From: an uncultured Verrucomicrobiota bacterium
Lineage (GTDB): Bacteria; Verrucomicrobiota; Verrucomicrobiia; Limisphaerales; SXTU01
Reading direction: 5' to 3'
Length of the DNA stretch: 10,057 nt
Assembly: GCA_903863315.1 (NCBI GenBank)
Contig: CAIPBN010000785.1
Location: 1-10,057 of the forward strand
Part shown: piece after piece, positions 1 to 8,790 of the stretch
Position numbering within the stretch: position 1 is the stretch's first letter
Layout: every line of letters begins with the position of its first letter
The notes under the pieces: model-generated
Database searches by the model: none
Seen by the model: only the letters and a program-made list of their open reading frames with translations
Told to the model about the DNA's origin: nothing
Position numbers and translations under genes: made by a program

Positions 1-869
1 AGGAACGCACGCGGAGCGATGAGCGCGACAAGTTCGTGGTGCTCGCGCGCAAAGCCCGGCTGCCGGATGCGCGGGCCGAGATACCACGGCGCGTCCCAGT
101 TGCTGAAGGCCAGGCCGATGCCGCCCTCGCTGAACACGGCCACCTTGAACCGCTCATCGAACGCGGCGGCGTAGAGCACTTCCTTCGCGCCGAGCGAGTG
201 GCCGAGACAGCCGATGCGCTCGCGGTCCACCTGGGGCAGGGATTCCAGATAATCGGTCGCGCGGATGCCGTCCCATGTCATGCGCGCCATGCCGGTCCAG
301 GTGGGATGGCGTTCCTGCATGCGCTTCACCCAGTCGGCGTAGCCAGCGCCGTCCGCGAAGATGAAGCAGCGCGGGCAGATGACCACGTAGCCGCGCTTCA
401 CGAGCTGCACGCCGTGCATCAGCTCAGGCACGGAGGCGTCCACGCCGGCGGCCTGCTGCGCCTGCGATTTCACGGTCTGGTGGAAGACCACGACGCCGGG
501 GAGCTTGCCGGTGACGTTGCGCGGCGTGAGCACGTAGGCGTCGGTGAACACGCCGTCCTCGACCTGATATTTCACGAGCTGGCGGGTGAATTCAGGCAGA
601 GTTTCGGTGGCCAGCACTTCCGCCTTCAACGGTGACTTTCCCTTCGGGAATTCACCGAGAAAGGCCTGCCATTCTGAACGCAACGTCGCTCGCCGCTGCA
701 TCCAGGCGACGGGGGAAGTAATGGCCTTGCCTGCCCCATCCACCAGCAGCGGAGGAAGTTGATTTGAGGTCGAGCCTGCGGGCTTTTCCGCTGCCCGCAG
801 CAAAATGCCGCTCAGGCATAACGCGAGGGCTGCGACCACCAGGGCAGGGGAGGATGCTCTTTGTTTCAT
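1..869 (-). CDS. Secreted alpha/beta hydrolase, dienelactone hydrolase / acetyl xylan esterase-like (3' end outside window)
   Basis: Open frame from an ATG at 869-867 running off the left edge; 289 complete codons are visible and no stop is reached. Residues 1-26 form a Sec signal peptide: basic start (MKQR), hydrophobic run, likely cleavage near LLRAA/EKP. Beta strands around residues 124-130 (PGVVVFH) and the nucleophile elbow GHSLG at 223-227, with Ser225 as predicted nucleophile, are standard for the alpha/beta hydrolase fold. The stretch after it (AAFDERFKVAVFSEGG, then FSNWDAPWYLG) and the last residues ALIAPRAFL resemble large dienelactone-hydrolase-like esterases frequent in planctomycetes and verrucomicrobia. 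The catalytic acid and histidine should lie just past the edge. It starts 8 bases after the DUF1501 stop with no Shine-Dalgarno sequence, so translation is probably coupled. Substrate unknown; ester cleavage on a carbohydrate is an inference from family and neighbours. Confidence 0.86.
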   Translation of the reverse strand, partial: MKQRASSPALVVAALALCLSGILLRAAEKPAGSTSNQLPPLLVDGAGKAITSPVAWMQRRATLRSEWQAFLGEFPKGKSPLKAEVLATETLPEFTRQLVKYQVEDGVFTDAYVLTPRNVTGKLPGVVVFHQTVKSQAQQAAGVDASVPELMHGVQLVKRGYVVICPRCFIFADGAGYADWVKRMQERHPTWTGMARMTWDGIRATDYLESLPQVDRERIGCLGHSLGAKEVLYAAAFDERFKVAVFSEGGIGLAFSNWDAPWYLGPRIRQPGFAREHHELVALIAPRAF

Positions 870-877
870 GAAGTGGC

Positions 878-2297
878 TTACGCGAGAAGGGATTTGATCA
901 CGGTGCCGCCGAACTGGCTGAGCTGCTTGAAGCGGCCGGCGTGGTAGAACGTGAGCTTGTTGTCATCCAAGCCCAGCAGCCGCAGCAGGGTGACATGAAA
1001 ATCGCGGACATGCGCCTTGCCTTCGACCGCCGTCATGCCGAGTTCGTCGGTCGCGCCGATGGTGTGGCCGGCATTGCAGCCGCCGCCGGCGAGCCAGATG
1101 GTCATGGCGTTTGGGTTGTGATCGCGGCCGTAGGCGGTGCCGCCGCGCACTCCATTGTCGGGCGTGCGGCCAAACTCGCCGCACCAGACGAGGAGCGTGC
1201 TGGCAAGCAGGCCGCGCTGTTTGAGGTCGGTGATCAGCGCGGCGATGGGCTGGTCCACGCCGCGGACGAGATTGCCGTGCGCGCGCTCGATGTAGTCGTG
1301 GCTGTCCCACGTGCCGTTGTAGAGCTGGATGAAGCGCACGCCCTGCTCGACGAGCTTGCGCGCGAGGAGGCATTTACGGCCGAACGAATCGGTGGTGCCC
1401 TGGCCGATGCCGTAGAGCGCCTTCGTCTTCGCGTCCTCCTTCGAGAGATCCAACACGCCCGGCACCTGCATTTGCATGCGGAACGCCAGTTCGTAGTTGG
1501 CCATACGGGCGGCGAGCTCGTCGTGGCCGGGATGCTGGGCGGCGTGCGCGCTGTTGAGCTTCGCGAGAAGATCGAGGTTCTTCCGCTGCCGCTCCTCTGT
1601 GACTCCGGTCGGCGGCGTGAGATCCAGAATGGGTGAGCCCTTCGCGCGCAGGGGCGTGCCTTGAAAGCTGGCAGGGAGGTAGCCGTTGCTCCAGTTCGCC
1701 GCGCCGCCCTGCGGGTAACTCACCTCGGGCAACACAATGAAACCGGGCAAATCCTGATTAACGGTGCCGAGGCCGTAGGTAACCCAGGCACCGATGCCGG
1801 GGTCGCCGCCAAAGCGGTTGCCGCAATTCATCTGATACATCGCGGTGGGATGGTTCACGCTGTCCACGGTGCAGCCGCGAAAGAAGCAGAGGTCGTCGGC
1901 GACCTTCGCGAGGTGCGTCCAGTTCTCCGCCATGTCAGCGCCGCTCCGGCCGTGCCGGCCGAACTTGAACGGGCTGCGCACGTAGTAGCGTTTGCCACTC
2001 TCCATCGCGGACTTCTGCTTGCCCTCGCGCACGAACTCCTGGAGGTGCAGCTCCGCGAGTTTCGGCTTCGGGTCGAACGTGTCGATGTGTGACGGTCCGC
2101 CTTCCATCATGAGGAAGATCACGCTCTTCGCCTGCGCGGGCAAATGCCCCGGCTTGGGCGCGAGCGGGTTCTGTTTTGCCTCGGCGGCGAGCAGCGCAGT
2201 GAACGCCACGCTGCCGAGGCTGGCACCCAGCCCGTAGAGAAACTCGCGACGGTTGGGCCCCGGCAGCGCGCCACTGCCAGCACGCGGGAAGCGGGGT

Positions 2298-2308
<11 letters not shown>
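878..2308 (-). CDS. DUF1501 family protein, Tat-exported (alkaline phosphatase/sulfatase-like fold)
   Basis: 476 residues from ATG 2308-2306 to TAA 880-878, the usual length for DUF1501. A twin-arginine signal is clear: NRREFL at residues 19-24 followed by a hydrophobic run to about residue 42. Family motifs appear in order: EGGPSHIDTFDP at 69-80, WDSHD at 334-338, GEFGRTP at 377-383 and GRDHNP at 394-399. DUF1501 belongs to the alkaline phosphatase-like superfamily; the Asp/His-rich motifs sit where metal ligands would be expected, but its reaction is not established and many members are called sulfatase on fold alone. The start overlaps the last 11 bases of the DUF1549/1553 gene. An ATG at 2320 is a second option, but GAG seven bases before 2308 favours the shorter form. 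Pairing of DUF1501 immediately after DUF1549/1553 is a well-known PVC arrangement, implying joint function in the envelope. Confidence 0.95.
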
Positions 2309-5195
<2,887 letters not shown>

Positions 5196-5214
5196 GGAAG
5201 GTTGAATGAAACTT

Positions 5215-5228
5215 GGCCTTCGGAGGCC
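5215..5228. other. Small GC-rich hairpin between esterase and DUF1549/1553 genes
   Basis: A perfect 5-bp stem (GGCCT/AGGCC) with a 4-base loop fills much of the 36-base gap 5196-5231. Read on the minus strand it is followed by AAGTTTCATT rather than a run of T, so it is a poor intrinsic terminator. It could modulate readthrough or protect mRNA ends, or be chance in GC-rich DNA. Confidence 0.3.
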
Positions 5229-5231
5229 CGC

Positions 5232-6128
5232 TCACTTCAAAACTCCAGCCACGAACTCGAACAGTGCCTTGGTGGACGGGTCCTCGGGCACGCCGAGGTT
5301 TTCGTTGATGCGGGTATGGTTGGTCTCGCGTGCGCCGAAAGCCTTGGCGGGTATGCCGGCGTCTTTCAACACGGCTTCGAGCCGCCGGGCCTGCATCGTG
5401 TTGTCCGGGTGATCGGCGACGTGCAGGATGAGGAACGGCGGGATGCCTTTGCCTTTCGCGACGTGCGTGACGGCGGAGTAATCGCGGTGGCGCTCCGGGG
5501 TGTTGCCGAACTTCACCCGATGGCCCTGCTTGGGCATCGGGAAGCCATGCACGCGCAGGCGCGTCTCGGCGGTCTCAATCATCGCGGGCACATCGTAGGT
5601 GTCGCCATCCACCGGGAAGCAGCCTTTCAGCGCGGAGAAAGGCACGCCCTCGGCCTTGAGGTAGCGGTCATCAATGCAAATCAATGCGGCGAGTTGCGCG
5701 CCGGCGGAGTGGCCGCCGACGATGATGCGCTGCGGGTCGCCACCGTGCTTGGCGATGTTCTTGTGGACCCAGCCGAGCGACTTGGCGACGTCCTGGAAGA
5801 TGGTGAGCATCTCGACATGCGGCAGCAGGCGGTAGTTGGTCGAGACGAAGACAAAGCCCTTGTCCACGAACGCCTGCGGCTTGAGCTGGATGCTGGTCTT
5901 GTCACCGGCCTGCCAGCCGCCACCGTGAATCCAGAAGACCACCGGCAGATTTTTCGCGCCGGGAGGGGCGTAGATGTCGAGGACCTGCCGCTCGTGTGCT
6001 GTGGCGTAGGAAACATTCGCGGCAGTGGGCTTGAGGTTCGGTGTGTCGGCTGCGAAGGCGGAAGTGCAAGTGAGAAGGCCGAGCGAGGCGATCACGGCGG
6101 AACGAACGGCAAGGGCGATGGCTTTCAT
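5232..6128 (-). CDS. Secreted alpha/beta hydrolase, BD-FAE type esterase
   Basis: 298 residues, ATG 6128-6126 to TGA. Sec signal peptide at 1-26 (MKAIALAVRS then hydrophobic run; cleavage AFA/AD). The fold markers are complete: oxyanion-hole HGGGW at 68-72, nucleophile elbow GGHSAGA at 138-144 with Ser141, probable acid Asp242 in HVADHPDNT (Asp239 is an alternative), and His271 in TNHTRINENLG. The spacing and the Asp/His surroundings match the bifunctional feruloyl/acetyl esterase (BD-FAE) and carboxylesterase group rather than lipases. Such enzymes remove acetyl or aryl esters from plant polysaccharides; the actual substrate here is not readable. Cys21 sits after LLT, a poor lipobox, so a lipoprotein is unlikely. 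It is the first gene after a 99-base gap with a hairpin and therefore probably heads the left-hand operon. No Shine-Dalgarno or convincing promoter was found upstream. Confidence 0.92.
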   Translation of the reverse strand: MKAIALAVRSAVIASLGLLTCTSAFAADTPNLKPTAANVSYATAHERQVLDIYAPPGAKNLPVVFWIHGGGWQAGDKTSIQLKPQAFVDKGFVFVSTNYRLLPHVEMLTIFQDVAKSLGWVHKNIAKHGGDPQRIIVGGHSAGAQLAALICIDDRYLKAEGVPFSALKGCFPVDGDTYDVPAMIETAETRLRVHGFPMPKQGHRVKFGNTPERHRDYSAVTHVAKGKGIPPFLILHVADHPDNTMQARRLEAVLKDAGIPAKAFGARETNHTRINENLGVPEDPSTKALFEFVAGVLK

Positions 6129-6185
6129 GTCGCGGATGCTGGCAGGAGACAGGTCCGCTGAAAACGCCGAAATTGGGCCTCGCCT

Positions 6186-6207
6186 TGGGCTGGCAAATGC
6201 CAGCCCA
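6186..6207. repeat. Perfect 9-bp inverted repeat (REP-like hairpin or terminator)
   Basis: TGGGCTGGC, a 4-base loop (AAAT on +), then GCCAGCCCA: a perfect 9-bp stem, 21 bases past the stop of the upstream secreted protein. It is the main structure in the 99-base gap 6129-6227. Position suits transcription termination, but on the minus strand the following bases are AGGCGAGGCCCAATTT, not a U-tract, so a classical intrinsic terminator is doubtful. The shape, a short perfect GC palindrome between genes, equally fits a dispersed REP-type element. Confidence 0.6.
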
Positions 6208-6227
6208 CTCCGTTGGTTCGGGGCAAA

Positions 6228-7370
6228 CTACCGGTCATCCAACGATTTCACCCGTTCTTCAGGCGGCAGTTTTACGCTGGGAAAGCCGTTGGGCCGGTAG
6301 CGGACGATGCGTCCGGGGCGAAAGCCTTCGAGCAGCTCGTTGAGCTGCACGCGCAATTGCAGGCCGCTGCTGCCGGGCGGTGGATTCGGGATGTTTTTGA
6401 AATCGAGCACGGAACCGCCCTTGTTGTCGTGCTCCTGCCACCAACTGCGCAGCGTCGGCTCCGCCGCGGCAATGGCGGCCCCTTTCGCGGTTCGCGCACG
6501 TTCGTAGAGCGACGGGTCCATACCACCGAAGAGGGTGACGGTGACGATGCCTTTGCCGCCGGGCTGATGCTCGACGTGGTCCACCCAGCCTGCGAGCCAG
6601 CGATGAAGCTGATGACGGATGTGTAGCTGTCGTTGCTGCTCCGCCGCGAGCTGGCGGCTGCCCTCGTCGAGCCAGACATCCGTGACGTGGAACTGCCCGT
6701 TCTTCCAGTCTGGAGCCCAGGTGAGGTTCAACTGCACGGACTGATCGGCAGCGAGGTCTTCCAGTTCGCCGGCCGTGCGGCCTTTCCAAACGCGCGTGGA
6801 ACGGTCCAGTTCGAAGGTCTTCTCACCGGTCAGTCCGTCGCCGGCGGCCTTGCCGGTCGCGGTGACCTTCAGCTTGCCTGCCTTCACGTCGAGGCTGCTG
6901 ATTTTCCAAGCCCGGCCCTGCCGCTGATAAAAGCTGAAATCATCTTCCAAGGAGAGCGCGTGCGTGTATTTGACGCCGTAACGCGAATTCTTCTCAGGCT
7001 GCGGGATGGATTTGTCGAGAGTGGGAGGCAGGACAAAATAGCCGTGCAGCACCGTCCCGATGGGAATGTCCCGCAACTCGGCCGGCGCACCGTGGTAGTG
7101 GATGGTGCCGTAGGGCAGCAACGCGAACCGGTGCGATGGGGCCGAGTGATACCGGTCATCCACGCCATCGCCGACGAGGCGGATGGCCCCACGGCGGTTG
7201 ACGTGATCCACCGAGACGAGTTCGCCCGCAAAGTAGTGGCCGGCATCGGGTGGCGGAAACTGGCCGGGCTGCGGAACGAACTCGGCCTTCTCCGCTGCTC
7301 CCGCAGCTTGCACAAGCAGGCAAACCAGCAGGGCCGATATCCAACGTGTGCCTGACGCGACCGACCTCAA
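6228..7370 (-). CDS. Uncharacterised secreted protein with three OB-like modules, coupled to DUF1552
   Basis: 380 residues from a TTG start (7370-7368) to TAG. No ATG lies near the 5' end; TTG is supported by a strong GGAGGTGA sequence a few bases upstream and by the Sec signal that begins right there (MRSVASGTRW, hydrophobic run, cleavage near AGA/AEK at 25). The start overlaps the DUF1552 stop as TTGA, so the two are translationally coupled. I do not recognise a named family. By eye the mature part has three similar stretches: about 37-115 (FAGELVSVDHVNRRGAIRLV ... DIPIGTVLHGYF), 153-221 (ISSLDVKAGKLKVTATG ... LEDLAADQSVQL) and 263-365 (GWVDHVEHQPGGKGIVTVT ... LLEGFRPGRIVRY). Each has a V..VD...G...V strand pair and ends in a DL..G..V-like turn, as in DUF5666/OB-fold domains. 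No catalytic motif or cysteine pair is visible. Its partner role with DUF1552 is inferred from coupling. Confidence 0.85.
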   Translation of the reverse strand: MRSVASGTRWISALLVCLLVQAAGAAEKAEFVPQPGQFPPPDAGHYFAGELVSVDHVNRRGAIRLVGDGVDDRYHSAPSHRFALLPYGTIHYHGAPAELRDIPIGTVLHGYFVLPPTLDKSIPQPEKNSRYGVKYTHALSLEDDFSFYQRQGRAWKISSLDVKAGKLKVTATGKAAGDGLTGEKTFELDRSTRVWKGRTAGELEDLAADQSVQLNLTWAPDWKNGQFHVTDVWLDEGSRQLAAEQQRQLHIRHQLHRWLAGWVDHVEHQPGGKGIVTVTLFGGMDPSLYERARTAKGAAIAAAEPTLRSWWQEHDNKGGSVLDFKNIPNPPPGSSGLQLRVQLNELLEGFRPGRIVRYRPNGFPSVKLPPEERVKSLDDR

Positions 7371-8722
7371 ACCGTCACCTCCGAAAGGATGCCCAGGCTG
7401 TCAGCGAACTTGTCGGTTTTCACGTCCATCTTCTGCGCCATGGTGAGCAGCAGGTTGCTCAGGCGGGCCTTTTCGTTCACAGGCTTGAAGTGGATGGCGG
7501 GGTGTTTCTCGTAGCCTTTGAACTCGGGGACGAGGTTGAAGTCCATGTGGCGGCCATGCTTGAGGCCCAGCTTGGTCCCGCCTGCCAGGATGATGGGCAG
7601 GCTGGCGTTGCCGTGGCTGTGGCCGTAGGCCATGCCGCTGCCATAAAGCGCCATCGTGGTGTTGATGAGCGGACCGTCCGCGTCCTCCACTTCCTTCAGG
7701 CGGCCGATGAAATAGCTGAACTGCGCGATGTTGAACGCGTCGCTTTCCATGAGCTGCCGCATGAGGTCGGGGTTGCCGTTGTGATGCGAGAGCGAGTGGC
7801 GGTCTTGCTTGATGCCAATCTCCGGCACCGCCGGTCCCTGACCTTCCACGCCGGTGACGAAGGTGGCCACGCGGGTCATGTCCGTCTGGAACGCCAGCAC
7901 GATGATGTCATACATGGTGCGGAGGTAATCCCCGAGCATCTGGAGCGAGATGTCGCGGTTGAGCTTTGAGTGGATGGATGGATCGATTTTCGGGCGGGGC
8001 GTGTCGAGCCACTTGTCCGCCCGCTCGGTGCGCACTTCCACCTCGCGCACGGCAGTGAGGTATTGCTCCAGTCGGCCTTTGTCTTCGTTGCCCAGTTGTC
8101 CACTGAGGCTGCGCGCCTCGTCGAGGACTGCGTCAATGATGCTCCCGCGCCGTTGGTAGCCCCGGCGCTGCTTGGCGATGCCACCCTTCGGATCCTCGAA
8201 CAATTCGCGGAACGCAAGGCCCGGGCTGAAAGTGGCCGGCAACTGGATCCCGTCGGGATTCACCGCCAGTGAGCCGCCCTGGTTGCTGAGTTCGAGCGAC
8301 GAATAGCGCGTGATGGGCGCGGTCACCTGCGCCATGAGCTGGTCCACGGAAATCGTGTTGCGCACCGACTGGCCGATTTTTCCGCCCGTGAGCCAGATGC
8401 TCTGGCAGTTGTGATGGTGGCCCAGTCCGTTGGGATGGTGCAGCCCGCTGAACGGCGTGATGACGTCGCGATGCTTTTCGAGCGACGCCAGCGGCCTGGA
8501 CAGCTTGTAGTCCGGCCCGGCCTCCTTGATTTGCCAGTCGGTCGTGCACACGCCGTTGGGCAGGTAGATGAATACGCTGCGCCGCGCCTTGAGCGCCTTG
8601 TCCGCCGTGGCCGCGCGGAGCGGCACCATGCAATCCAGGAACGGCAGCGCCAGCGTGACGCCGAGGCCTTTGAGCGCGTGACGCCGGGTGAGCAACCAGT
8701 TTTGCGAAGGGATGGTGGCCAT
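7367..8722 (-). CDS. DUF1552 family protein, Tat-exported
   Basis: 451 residues, the normal size for DUF1552, ATG 8722-8720 to TGA 7369-7367. A twin-arginine signal lies at the N-terminus: TRRHALKGLG at 12-21, hydrophobic GVTLALPFL, cleavage near AATA/DK (40). In-frame upstream codons hit a stop, so this ATG is the only sensible start. Family motifs: FIYLPNG at 51-57, FSGLHHPNGLGHHHN at 91-105, ending with LTGG at 111-114; RHSLSHHNG at 308-316; MALYGSGMAYGHSHGN at 357-372 and LPIILAGG at 375-382, then GRH at 390-392. The His-rich clusters suggest metal binding (inference; biochemistry of the family is unknown). In PVC genomes DUF1552 usually follows a large DUF1587/1592/1588/1585 cytochrome-like gene; here the preceding gene is a propeller/LamG protein. 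The following gene is stop/start coupled to it. Confidence 0.95.
   Translation of the reverse strand: MATIPSQNWLLTRRHALKGLGVTLALPFLDCMVPLRAATADKALKARRSVFIYLPNGVCTTDWQIKEAGPDYKLSRPLASLEKHRDVITPFSGLHHPNGLGHHHNCQSIWLTGGKIGQSVRNTISVDQLMAQVTAPITRYSSLELSNQGGSLAVNPDGIQLPATFSPGLAFRELFEDPKGGIAKQRRGYQRRGSIIDAVLDEARSLSGQLGNEDKGRLEQYLTAVREVEVRTERADKWLDTPRPKIDPSIHSKLNRDISLQMLGDYLRTMYDIIVLAFQTDMTRVATFVTGVEGQGPAVPEIGIKQDRHSLSHHNGNPDLMRQLMESDAFNIAQFSYFIGRLKEVEDADGPLINTTMALYGSGMAYGHSHGNASLPIILAGGTKLGLKHGRHMDFNLVPEFKGYEKHPAIHFKPVNEKARLSNLLLTMAQKMDVKTDKFADSLGILSEVTV
7375..7382 (-). promoter_or_regulatory. Strong Shine-Dalgarno sequence for the TTG-started secreted protein
   Basis: GGAGGTGA on the minus strand, inside the last codons of the DUF1552 gene; six bases separate GGAGGT from the TTG start at 7370. 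It is the only strong ribosome binding site I found next to a gene start in the window, and it decides this start. Confidence 0.8.
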
Positions 8723-8790
8723 TAATTTTTCGGTTCGAATGTTAAACCATGTTCAACTGCGCGATTGTGAAATCTGTGACTGCAAATCGT
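8723..8790 (-). promoter_or_regulatory. AT-rich gap upstream of DUF1552, candidate promoter/operator
   Basis: 68 bases between the propeller/LamG stop and the DUF1552 start. Only 26 of 68 bases are G or C, against clearly GC-rich coding sequence around it. No convincing -35/-10 pair was found, and no Shine-Dalgarno before the ATG (it follows AAAAATTA). The composition and the tandem repeat inside it make this the best candidate for a promoter of the DUF1552 unit. Confidence 0.4.
8739..8757 (-). repeat. Tandem direct repeat GTTKAACAT with 10-base period
   Basis: On the minus strand GTTGAACAT (8757-8749) is followed by GTTTAACAT (8747-8739): 8 of 9 bases identical and offset by exactly 10 bases, one helical turn. 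The same bases also read as an imperfect inverted repeat, GTTGAAC / GTTTAAC around ATG. It lies 17-35 bases before the DUF1552 start codon, a plausible operator position, but could be chance. Confidence 0.4.

Noticed and set aside
36..635. Plus-strand open frame of 199 codons at the left edge
   Set aside because: It is antisense to the hydrolase at 1-869, whose GHSLG elbow and signal peptide make the minus-strand reading certain.
6066..6068. Cys21 of the esterase as a lipoprotein attachment site
   Set aside because: The residues before it are LLT; Thr at -1 does not fit a lipobox, and a normal signal peptidase I site follows at AFA/AD.
7971..7984. Short TGGATGGATGGAT tandem within the DUF1552 gene
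   Set aside because: Three units inside well-conserved coding sequence; no frame effect and likely chance.
8742..8750. Tiny minus-strand ATG-GTT-TAA frame before DUF1552 as a leader peptide
   Set aside because: Two codons with no ribosome binding site; more simply part of the tandem repeat.
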